A model generated the notes under the pieces. That model saw nothing but the letters and a program-made list of their open reading frames with translations, ran no database searches and was not told where the DNA came from. From positions 23,908,268-23,972,267 of the forward strand of contig NC_079210.1 of assembly GCF_026745355.1 (NCBI RefSeq): 64,000 bases of DNA, given 5' to 3'. A program made the position numbers and the translations under genes. Shown piece after piece: positions 36,301-44,643 of this stretch. Source of the DNA: Beta vulgaris subsp. vulgaris (taxonomy: Eukaryota > Streptophyta > Magnoliopsida > Caryophyllales > Amaranthaceae). The first letter of the stretch is position 1, and every line of letters starts with the position of its first letter.

Positions 36301-39300
36301 CCAGTAGGATGCGTTTTTCTCACCGCCCAGGCCACCTTGGGCGCGCTTTTAGAAACTAAGGTTACAATATATTACCACTTGGAAAGGTGGTATTAAGCAA
36401 ATAAAAGGAAGATTATGAAGAACATATGTTTGAGGATGAAACTTTATTACCACGGATATTGTTGACATAAGATATTCTAACAAAGATACAATAAAATTCA
36501 TTACCATTACCGCTATTTATGATCACCTACCAAACGAGCCATTATGGTTCTCTCGATAAAAGGTAAATGGTGAAAGAATAAATATACCGAGTTTATGCAT
36601 AATTTTAATGTCACGCGTAAATGCCCATAATAATGCATCTCCATTTCAAAAGTCGTTTTCTTCATCAACAACCATTACCACTCATACCCACACCTCAACA
36701 AGGTAATGAAAATATAAATGAAGAAAACACCTATTGGGGTAGTGGTGTTTCCATTATCATATATAGGACATCTTAGGTAAATCTACATAGAAACTCAGTA
36801 ATATGTCCTATACTTTATTACCAAGTACCATATAGGCCATACAACATTAACATTCAATAATATCTTATCATAAACACGAACATGTGTTATTTACATTTTT
36901 TTAAACTAAAGGCAACTTGATTAACAGATTCTGCCAACAAACTCCTGTTGAACGGACTTCCCAGCCCTTTAAACAAACCCAAAATACAAAACAGATACTA
37001 GTATCCTCAATAAATTGTTTCCACTGAAGTGTAGGCATAGTGGTTACAAGCTAAATTTACCAGTGATAAGTTTAAACAGTCTTAACGACTAATATATACT
37101 CCCTTCGCCCCAATATATTTGCCACAATTTCCATTTTGGGTCGTTCCAAACTCCCAAACTTTTACTTGTCGCATACCCATTTTTGGAATCTTTCTCTATA
37201 ATTGGGGCCTACACCCACTTCTTTCTCTCTACTTTTGCATTTTCCAAAAAACTTGTAGAAAAAAAGTTACAGAGGGAGTAGCATCAAATTAATAAGCAGA
37301 CATAATCACGAATGATAAAAGATGTTACAGCCATAAAAACATACCGGTGGTTCACTTGGATATGAAGCCGGGAATACAACATCGAAGACAAAAAGGCCAT
37401 CATGATATGGAGTACCTGATGGTCCTATAATGACAGCCCTCAAAAGATCCATCCGCGATTCATAAGCTCTAACAAATATAGTTTCTGCAAAACAGAAAGC
37501 AGAGAGCCAATCAGGCTTCAGCTAATGTTGAGGCCCTGGACTGACATGTTCTTCGAAAACTCACCCAAACCGCATAAATGTGAGGCAATAAGAAGCAAGC
37601 AGGCATAAATGTGAGGCAATAAAGTCAAGGACAAGGAGAGAATATGCTGGCACAGGAAGGTCAAAAGATATCAAGGCATACAGAGAAAAAAAATGACAGA
37701 GGGGAACTTCCTGCCATCTAGCAAGCTTGCTATCATAAAGTTTCAGCAGTATTAGGATATTATACATCTATATATGACATGAAAAATGATCATCTCTAGA
37801 AACCTGAGTATCGAATATCCTCCCACAGATTATTAAAGAGGTACATGCTAAACCGTGGAAAATCGCACCTGGTAAGTTCTGCTCTAGAATTTTCCACTCA
37901 TCCTGGATTTTCTTTACCCAAGATTTTGAAGGCTGCAGTATCATTTAGAGAAGATCATGTAAGTACAACAACTTACAAAACTACTGTTTCATGTAGGGTA
38001 AAAAAATCCAAGTCAATGCTTCATATGTCATTACCTGTCGGCCTGAAGCTTTCAGGTCCAGGTAGTGATGATCAGAACAATCAGGAACAGTATCAAATTG
38101 TTTGAAATACATTAATTTTCTCAATACATCATCCATCTCTTCCTCCTTTTTGTCTGTCGAACTTGACACTGCTTTTGAACTACTAGAAGCTTCCGTGCCT
38201 GAGGAAGTTGAAGTTCCAACAGCTGGAGGCTTCTCACTTGGAATAGGTTCCTGCAACCAGGGAACTGATGCCTCCACACCAGGAGGCAAGTCTACATTGT
38301 CAAATTGAGCTTGCAACTTCAAGTAGTCATCATCATCATCATCGTCATCACAAAAAAATTCATCATTATTATCATAGTCAGAAACGTCGTCATCATCAAC
38401 ATAATCATCCACATCGTCAATCGCATCATCCTGAAATGATAAGTCAGAAGCGGAACCATTATGATCAACTGAATAGTTGGATCCTGATGTGGAGGTCTTC
38501 ACATCATTGGCACTATCCATAGAAACAAGCACAGCAGTTGAGTCTGCTAGATCACTTGTCAAGGCATCCTGTAAGCAGGAAACAAAAGAGTATGAAGAAT
38601 ATACCATATAGAGCAAGCTGCACAGCAAAGGTATAATTCAACAGGCTATTAAAAATCCAAGCTGAATATATCCAGCCAACAAGACCGACACACAGCCGAT
38701 CAGATAGTGCCAGTTCTGGACGATACCCGAATAAGTTATCTTACTGATCTCCATTTCACTCTGAAATTCTAACATATCTTTCTGGTGTCAGAGAAGGGGT
38801 TTCAAGATGAAAAATCAATTGCAGTACCACCTTTATTTCAAAAAATACACATATGACTCCAACCCCAAGAATACCAAAAAATTAAATGGAATATCAAAAA
38901 ATCAAATGGAATATCAAATGACAACATCTACAAAATCTTCTGGTATTTAGGAAAAAAACAATTTCTATGATTTCTCCAATTTTTCTAGTGGGTTCCCAAA
39001 CACATCATAAACTTCGTGTTTTAGATCCATTAATAACGACTGTCAATCATATAAATTAGGCTGTGATATTAGCTAGCCCCATCAATCAAGAATTTTCAGC
39101 TTCCAAAACTTAACATTTATCTATTTAGCCATTGGATTTGCTTTGGATTTAAAAATTATAATAGGAAGCGAAAAGCAGGGCCCTTTCAATCAAGATATAA
39201 GTGGTCAGAAATGCATGAAGGAGGTGAACAGACTAATGCTTTTGGATTATTCGTCTTTTTGCTAGCTTAGGTGTTACCATCTAAGAGTAAAAAATGGATG

Positions 39301-41111
39301 AAAATAAATGGAAAGGATCATAATACATTAAATTGTGGCCACTCCACAATGTGACAGGGACAACAATCACTTCTTCACTGTTCTAAAACCACTGAATTTC
39401 CGCTTCCGCCATGCAGTGGCAGATCCAGCGTGGGTTCAGTGGGTTCAACTGAACCCACGCGGATCCAGAAAAGAAACAGGAAGAAATTGGAAACTAAATA
39501 CTGTTTATATATAAAAACACGCACGTAATACTAGTTATATGCCATTGTGGCTCAGTGGTAACTTTGTGTGTGTAGGGTTGTTATGCGTCGCGGGTTCGAT
39601 CCTTTGGAGGGAGTTTTGTCTCTTTTTTTTTCTTTTTCATCCTCCCTTAGTCTTATGTTTTTCTCGCTCATCTTTTTCCATATGATTAGCATAATTAGGA
39701 TATGCTTTGATATTGTTTCTATTGTTTAGGGATATTATTTGAGAATAGTTTCCTATCCACAACCAACTATTGTAATGTATACAGACTTCATGAAAGTTAA
39801 TGAGAAAGGCAGGCAAAATAACACTGCTAAATATTTTACACTTTATCATCCTCTATTTTTTGAACTCTCCTTTTTTATCTAATAAATAAAATCTTTCCTT
39901 CCCACCAAGTACTACAATAATATTAGGTAATGAATTCGGTTTAATTTCCATTCTCTTCTTATTTTCCTTGATTAAGCAATAAATTAAACATGTACTGAGT
40001 AAAAATAGTCAAAACTTAATATTGTGTCAAATGTCGATCACTTGATTCACTACTCATATATTTATATGATATGCAATGAGAAGTGTGTTAAAATGTGAAG
40101 GATTAATGTTACATATATATATAATTTCTAAATGTGCATAATATAAACTAGAAGTGTGGATATTAATTTTTTGCGTAGAAGAATTTTATACATTACTTCT
40201 AAACAAAATTCGTGACAGAGCTCAATATTACCGAGAATGCAAAGAACTTATTAGTGTTGTCGTCGTGTTGATTTGTTGTTAATTAGCCATTTTAGGTTTC
40301 ATATTTGTGGTAGTTGCTAATATTTCATTTTTTTCATGTTTTATATCATAGACATATAGTTATTTCTTTGTAATTTAATCAAGAATGGAAGTTACGTTAA
40401 GTATAATTGTTGAAAGTCCTCCGTTTCTTTAAAAATTGTAACTCTAGATAGTAAAAAGTAATTTAAGATTTATGTTCGAACAATTTCGAACCCACGTGGC
40501 TCATTTCCTGACTGCCGCCATGAGAGTAATATCACTCAAAACCCACAAAAGTTTCAAGGACACAACAAAGTAATCTTAAGAGAGTGAACATTTATATTAC
40601 AATAAAATCATTACACCATCATGTTCCGAAAGTGATCATGCACCAAAACCGGGAAAAAATGGCCCGAAACCCTAAACAGCCGAGAAAAATACAGAACAAC
40701 AGTTGAACAAAGAGTTTAACCACATTTGTGATCACAATATGCAATGTGATCAATTCTCAATTTATCAGAAAATTGAGTACGTAACTGAAAATTGAAGAAT
40801 CAAGCACCAACCCATAAAAATAAAGCAACCAAAAGTAATATTCAATCAAAATTCTGTGAAATTCCAAAATAATCCACAAAATCTTCCCAAAACCAGAAAA
40901 TTCAAGCGATCAAAAACAGCAATTAAACTAGATAACAATTTCTCACAAACAAAAACACAATCAAGATTAAACTGATAATTAAACAAGTAAAAAAGTTACA
41001 TAAAATAAAATTTTAATTTTAGAAAATTTCTACCTTTTCTGGTTTGAACTTTTTCGCGATCAAAGACTGAGAAGGGGACGAACCCTGTAAATCATCAAAT
41101 TCCACGTCCAT
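27317..41111 (-). CDS. Ubiquitin-conjugating enzyme E2 (plant UBC23-26/E2-38-like), six exons
   Basis: This E2 enzyme carries ubiquitin as a thioester for transfer to substrates. Exons, minus strand: 41111-41034, 38568-38035, 37932-37869, 37484-37345, 28307-27996, 27559-27317. Lengths 78, 534, 64, 140, 312 and 243 sum to 1371 bp, or 456 residues plus TGA; all borders are GT/AG and phases match. Exon 2 is acidic (an Asp run from a GAT repeat) and holds [15 protein letters not shown]. Exon 3 has the [18 protein letters not shown] helix. Exons 4-5 form the UBC fold ([19 protein letters not shown], then [20 protein letters not shown], whose GKVC cysteine is the likely catalytic residue). Exon 6 is the C-terminal extension ([11 protein letters not shown]). 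The UBE2O/BIRC6-like plant class is clear; which member is not. Intron 4 is about 9 kb and full of transposons. No inactivating change is seen. Confidence 0.92.
28440..28839 (+). repeat. Gypsy 5' LTR
   Basis: 400 bp, TG...CA with a 9-bp inverted end (TGCTAAGGC/GCCTTAGCA). It matches 34807-35202 over nearly its full length, with many substitutions, so the insertion is not recent. Confidence 0.93.
28842..28853 (+). other. Primer-binding site, tRNA-Met type
   Basis: TGGTATCACAGC lies 2 bp after the 5' LTR. It differs by one base from the usual initiator tRNA-Met site TGGTATCAGAGC. Confidence 0.85.
28880..30362 (+). pseudogene. Gypsy gag remnant
   Basis: Broken frames encode a start-like [20 protein letters not shown] followed by a helical segment (28880-29095), then after a hexanucleotide array more gag-like coding (about 29430-29840), where [19 protein letters not shown] and later [13 protein letters not shown] pieces fit a retrotransposon gag. 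A degenerate zinc-knuckle-like piece ([12 protein letters not shown], out of frame) may lie near 30160-30195. Frames change at least four times. Confidence 0.65.
29110..29193 (+). repeat. GGGCTA hexanucleotide array in gag
   Basis: About 13 perfect tandem copies of GGGCTA with no interruption. The other strand reads as a Ser-Pro run. The unit differs from the common plant telomere repeat TTTAGGG but shares its GGG/CTA character. Confidence 0.95.
30430..31345. mobile_element. Insertion with GGGTACGGGTACG-type ends (hAT-like MITE), tentative
   Basis: The gypsy pol is interrupted by about 0.9 kb whose two ends are rich in inverted GGGTACGG and CGTACCC, GTGTCGG and CCGACAC words, with an AT-rich middle. 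The style matches the hAT elements at 12140 and 23737. I could not define exact termini or a target duplication. A block at about 31050-31080 (CCCTAGATCTGAAAATTGAA) is repeated in inverse orientation at about 31025. Confidence 0.5.
31380..31760. mobile_element. Insertion with CATCCATCACCCGC words, tentative
   Basis: About 380 bp bounded by GGGATGGAAATGGATC and a degenerate reverse copy GATGGATCCCATC. Both ends are packed with CATCCA, CACCCGC and GGGTCGGGTGATGG words and the middle is AT-rich. Probably another small non-autonomous hAT-like element inside the gypsy; the target duplication is not clear. Confidence 0.45.
33431..33734 (+). repeat. 152-bp tandem duplication in integrase
   Basis: The segment from ATGACTTTGTGGAGGGCTTA at 33431-33582 is repeated at 33583-33734 with a few substitutions. 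Both copies contain the CATTTCATTTCCTTAAAACA stretch. Confidence 0.92.
33830..34025. mobile_element. Short insert with CGGTAACGATCACGG words
   Basis: Between integrase pieces about 200 bp consists of short CGGTCACGG, CGGTAACG, ACGGTGATGCGG and TATCGGTTCGG words. It resembles the ends of the word-repeat elements elsewhere in the window. No clean termini seen. Confidence 0.4.
34807..35202 (+). repeat. Gypsy 3' LTR
   Basis: Partner of 28440-28839; preceded by a purine-rich stretch (GGCTAGGAGGGTAA) that serves as the polypurine tract. Confidence 0.92.
35288..36350. mobile_element. Decayed element with AAGGCGCAC-type ends, tentative
   Basis: The left end has AAGGTGCAAGGTGCACC and GGTGAGGCGCACC; the right end has GGCGCACAAAAGC, CACCTTGGGCGCGC. 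The middle contains a Stowaway MITE. This fits a non-autonomous element with GC-word subterminal repeats, hit by a later MITE. Boundaries are approximate. Confidence 0.4.
35468..35754. mobile_element. Stowaway MITE (Tc1/mariner), TSD TA
   Basis: Element 35470-35752 (283 bp) with inverted ends CTCCCTCCGTCCCTAAATAG and CTCGCTTTGTCCCTAAATAG (read inward), flanked by TA. Located in E2 intron 4. Confidence 0.92.
37097..37280. mobile_element. Degenerate Stowaway MITE, TSD TA
   Basis: Element 37099-37278 (180 bp) starts CTCCCTTCGCCCCAATATAT and ends GTTACAGAGGGAG, flanked by TA. The right arm is poorly conserved. It lies only about 65 bp from E2 exon 4, in intron 4. Confidence 0.75.
39406..40522. 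mobile_element. hAT-like element in E2 intron 1, 8-bp TSD CCGCCATG
   Basis: Element 39414-40514 (1101 bp) begins CAGTGGCAG and ends TTTCCTGACTG, so the inverted end is short (CAGT). Both sides carry CCGCCATG (39406-39413 and 40515-40522). The left part has GTTCAGTGGGTTCAACTGAA; the right part has GAACCCACGTGG. No transposase. It sits between exons 1 and 2 of the E2 gene. Confidence 0.85.
39543..39604 (+). other. tRNA-like Pol III boxes inside hAT-like element
   Basis: TGGCTCAGTGGTAA (A-box-like) is followed about 40 bp later by GGGTTCGATCC (B-box-like). This resembles the head of a tRNA-derived SINE or a captured tRNA fragment. It does not fold into a full cloverleaf as far as I can see, so it is not called a tRNA gene. 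Confidence 0.45.
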
Positions 41112-41260
41112 AAGTAACATTAAAGATTTCTTCGTTTCGGGAAATTCAAATAATTCGATCTTTTAAAAATGATCTACTTCTCCTGCTTTACTGTGCTGCA
41201 TTCACCCGTCGTTTTGACAGTCGCAGGGAAGAGAGAGAGAGAGAATGTGGGACAAAAAAA
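41112..41260 (-). promoter_or_regulatory. E2 gene 5' leader and promoter-proximal region
   Basis: Upstream of the E2 start codon is a leader that contains GAAACGAAGAAATC and, further up, a CT/GA microsatellite (about 41228-41244), common in plant core promoters. No clear TATA box is evident. The transcription start cannot be fixed from sequence. Confidence 0.45.
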
Positions 41261-41344
41261 GAAGTATATGAGGTGGGAGAGAGAAAGAGAGTGGGTTTAG
41301 GTTAGAGGTGATTAGTAGCCTAAAAGGTTAATTGTGTTATAATA

Positions 41345-41607
41345 TACTTCCTCCGTTTCTAAATAAGTGCAACATTTCTTGTTTTCACGTTTGCCAATGC
41401 ATTATTTTAACCATTAATATCTTTAATTATCAATAAGTACAAATTATAAAAAGTTGATATTAAAAATATTCACATTTAGACGAATCTAACAAGATCCCAC
41501 ATGACTATGTTTTTCCTAAAATGTAAATCACCAAAGCTAATTAAAGTTCAAACTGTGAATAGTAAACACTATGCAAATGTTGCACTTATTTAGAAACGGA
41601 GGAAGTA
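41345..41607. mobile_element. Stowaway MITE upstream of the E2 gene, TSD TA
   Basis: Element 41347-41605 (259 bp) has near-perfect 31-bp inverted ends beginning CTTCCTCCGTTTCTAAATAA, flanked by TA. It is about 240 bp upstream of the E2 start codon, within or next to the promoter. Confidence 0.95.
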
Positions 41608-41778
41608 TATGAAAACTTATTTATAAAGTTTATTGTATATTTGATAAGACAATGATGATGTAAATATTACTTTAATTGAGAATATAATGATAAAAGATGG
41701 TGAATTTGTATTTTATTATTTAAAGTTATAAAACGATTTACCATTTTTAGTATCTCCTTTCTCTTTCCTTATATAATA

Positions 41779-42374
41779 CTAGAATTTTTTGCACGCGATG
41801 CGTGCTTGAATTTTTTTTCGAAACAGAAATTCGATTTTTTTCGGCATAAGAGTCAAAATTTGAACATTAATTAGACATACGAAGTATAATTGTTTTTAAT
41901 TGCAAAATTTGATTGGTTTAGTTTTTGTCACTCAAGTCTCTCACCATTTTTTTTTTTATTTTTTTTACTTTTCAAAGTTAAATTCTATGAACAAAATAAA
42001 AAATTTATTGAATTTACTTATGATTTCTAATATTATAATTTTTTAGTTGATTTTTGAATTAAGTACAATACTTCATAAATTATAAAGAAAATAGACACTT
42101 TGATTTCAAGTCAATTTTTTCATAGGTTGTAGTTTGTAAGTGAATTTTTAAGTTTTTATAAAGTTTCCTCATTTTAGTGATTTGCATAACGTAAATTATG
42201 CAATTTTATGAGTTTAGTTGACTTGTGAGTGATTGTTACAATTATATTTTTGATATTTTTAATTGAAACCCCCTTTGATTTGTAAATGAATTTGCAATTT
42301 AGAATGGGAAGGGGGTAACATAGTCTCTTCATTCGGGGACACCATAGCTCCCCCTTTCCCTTATATAATATAGA
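41779..42374 (-). mobile_element. Non-autonomous Helitron, 596 bp
   Basis: Read on the minus strand it begins TCTATATTATATAAGGG (42374, preceded by A) and ends with the hairpin GCACGCATCGCGTGC, eight bases, then CTAG (41779), followed by T. These are the canonical A|TC...hairpin...CTRR|T features. The same hairpin word ends the Helitron at 53332-54454. There is no coding sequence. Confidence 0.82.
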
Positions 42375-42970
42375 TATGTTGTACTTTAATTCTTGAATGA
42401 TATTTTACATAAACCTTTTTATCTTGATGATTAATCGCTATTATATAATAGAAAAAAACAGGTCCAAATATATGTAAAAGTTTCATTATATATAGAAAAC
42501 ACTATAAAAAAAGTAAATAATTTTTTTCCTTGTCTAACTTCTAAATTCTGATTTCACTAAAAATACACCTCTATTTTTTATCATGACCCACCATTAATTG
42601 TGAATGGTTCTTGAGAATAGTGATTTGCATTGTATGTAAATTTTGGTAAATGTTTTTGTATGTATTGACGTTCTAGGTTATTAGCTAGTTTTAGTTTGTA
42701 TGTTAATTTTAAGTTTTAATAAAGTAGCCTGATTATTTGAGTGATTTGCGTGATTTTTATAACGTGATTTTCTCAATCGTATGGGTGATTTGTAAAGTTT
42801 CATCTTTTAAGTGATTTGTGAGTGAGTGTTGTAAATTTATTTTCGGTAGTTTTCTTTGAGTGCCGATTTTGATTTTAACGTTCCTTTAGTAATTTAGAAA
42901 GGGAAGGGGGGCAAAATAGGCGTTTCAAAAGAGGACACCATTGCTCCCCCCTTCCCTTATATAATAGAGA
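42375..42970 (-). mobile_element. Helitron 5' part, truncated, head-to-tail with its neighbour
   Basis: A second 5' terminus, TCTCTATTATATAAGGG preceded by A, is at 42970. The following about 450 bp matches the 5' part and a 3' segment of the Helitron at 53332-54454 (GGTGTCCTC, then AATGGTTCTTGAGAATAGTG, then CCTTGTCTAACTTCTA). No 3' hairpin appears before the next element's 5' end at 42374. Confidence 0.75.
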
Positions 42971-42974
42971 TAGA

Positions 42975-43257
42975 CACGTTCCCCTCAACAAAAAAAAAAA
43001 TATATAATATAGACACGTTTTTATTGATTGTGATATTCCTTTTTCCTTTTGTTATTTTTGTTTTAGTAGTTACTTGAGATAAGTGGTGAAGTTACTAATT
43101 TGAAAAAATATTTGTTTCTCTTTAGATTTTTTTTTTGTTTTCCCCTTTTTTTTTCTTTTTGTTATTATATTGGATGTAATTTGCTTCATTAGTTAGGGGT
43201 AAAATAGGAGTTTTTAGATTTTTGGTGCTCTACCCCTCAAAACCTATAGAATAGAGA
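42975..43257 (-). mobile_element. Possible further Helitron 5' fragment
   Basis: At 43257 the minus strand reads TCTCTATTCTATAGG preceded by A, with a following CTCCTATTTTACCCC block that parallels GCCTATTTTGCCCC of the neighbouring copies. The rest is AT-rich and not alignable by eye. Confidence 0.45.
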
Positions 43258-43261
43258 TTAC

Positions 43262-43560
43262 TAGTTGGGCCGGGTTCGGGACGGATCAGGCCTAAAAAAT
43301 GCACATCGGTCGGGTCAAAATTTTGTGTCCACAAATCGCTATTTTAGGCCGAAATGAGCGAGATTTTTGGGCCAAAAAAATACTAAAAAGTCATTTTTGG
43401 CTTTCCCAAAGCAAAAAAAAATCGGACCAGGCCCGACCGCAGGCCAAAATATTCTGCCCAAACCCAGTCCAAAAATCGGGTCGAGCTGGAGTTGATCGGC
43501 TCTAGTTTAGGTAAACTTTTCGAGTCGTCGGTTGAAAATGAAAGGACAATCACAGTGAGA
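43262..43560. repeat. GC-word repeat block (GGGCCGGGTTCGGG)
   Basis: About 240 bp of GGGTCGG, CAGGCCCGACC, AGGCC and AAAATCGGGTCGAG words around an A-rich middle, in the style of the hAT-like insertions elsewhere. Termini not defined. Confidence 0.5.
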
Positions 43561-43678
43561 AAATTTCTTACAACTGTGGGATTCATTTAGGGTTTTTGGT
43601 AGTGATTGTCAAAAGCTATACTATTTATTAAAAGCTAAAATTCGTAAATTTTGGGGGAATAGTTGTTTAAACACAAAA

Positions 43679-44213
43679 CTAGTTTTAGAACCCGTGCAAG
43701 GGAGTATTTATTACTTTACTTCATATTTAAAAGAATTCACATAAGTATATTGACTTAACTTACCGTTTTACACAAAATCATAAAATCATAAAGTAAGAGT
43801 GGTGAAGAACAAAAATTACAAATGAAATTCTCAAATCAATTTATATGTTTATGCAAACACTTCCTTGTCAACTATATTCGTTGTACTTAGCTTGTACGCA
43901 AACTGTACTCTTTACCAACGGAAGGATCTTGACATGTACCCTTTTTTCCTCGCAACTCTGAAAACGACAACTTAAAATTGTCCATGGCTGAAAACAAACC
44001 TTGGGATATACAGTCCTACATGAGGTAGAGATTGTCCTTGACTTTTCTTTATAGTCATAGCAAAACAAAACGTTAAAGGAAACTGCCGTCTCTGAAATAT
44101 GATAAGAAATTTTAGTGGAGTCAAACAGGGTTACTGTCATTTTTGGGATAAATACTTTTTCTCTGACATTGTTTCCACAAAAAACAATAACTTCCCGTGT
44201 ATCGTGCAAACTG
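43679..44213 (-). mobile_element. Truncated Helitron 3' part with helicase tail
   Basis: The 3' end (minus strand) is ...GGGTTCTAAAACTAG at 43679, followed by T, with a decayed hairpin half (CCCGTGCA). The sequence is homologous to the 3' part of the autonomous Helitron (53293 onward), but without the nested Helitron, so it shows the pre-insertion arrangement. The 5' portion is gone. Confidence 0.8.
43868..44209 (-). pseudogene. Helitron PIF1-like helicase C-terminal fragment
   Basis: An open stretch includes [19 protein letters not shown], then [14 protein letters not shown]. It matches the segment NVGAKVFIPRMTITPSDST of the Helitron helicase ORF at 54748-55998. The conserved INKSQGHSLS motif is replaced or degraded (YKEKSRTIS). 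Remaining downstream frame is shifted. Confidence 0.8.
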
Positions 44214-44616
44214 CATGGGGAATTTTTTGTTTTATAAATTGAAGATTTAGGAAGTTTGTCCTAAAATCATGGTGGTGAATATTTACTTATGATTTAAAAT
44301 TTTATAATCATGTATTGATATTATTTTAGAAACTGACTTATAACATGTATCTTCAGTAGCTGATGTAGTTAATGCCACGGTGGATCACATGACCCACCTA
44401 TATTTTGAAAAAGAATTGATATAAATTAAATGAGTCTTTACTTCTCATAAAGTTTCAGATAAAATCAAAATTCGCACCAACAATAACACTCAGCCATACG
44501 CCAGCTTCAGCAACCACTTATGGTAGTCTTATTCTGCCTTCTTGCACCACTGATGCATCATATTTGGCTACCCATTGGTCATTGCCCACTAGCCATGATT
44601 TTACTTTTATACCCGT
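44204..44616. repeat. About 400-bp repeat, copy 1
   Basis: Begins GTGCAAACTGCATGGGGAAT and contains TTTATAATCATGTATT and GTAGCTGATGTAGTTAAT. It is homologous to 47281-47690. A short third start occurs at 44617 (GTAGAACTGCATG), interrupted by the solo LTR. Confidence 0.75.
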
Positions 44617-44643
44617 AGAACTGCATGTAAAGTTTTTTGTTTT

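Noticed and set aside
37981..38628. Stand-alone 215-codon protein
   Set aside because: It is exon 2 of the E2 gene with intron sequence at both sides; splice signals at 38568 and 38035 fit the neighbouring exons.
39543..39604. tRNA gene
   Set aside because: Only A- and B-box-like parts are present; acceptor, anticodon stem and discriminator cannot be assembled.
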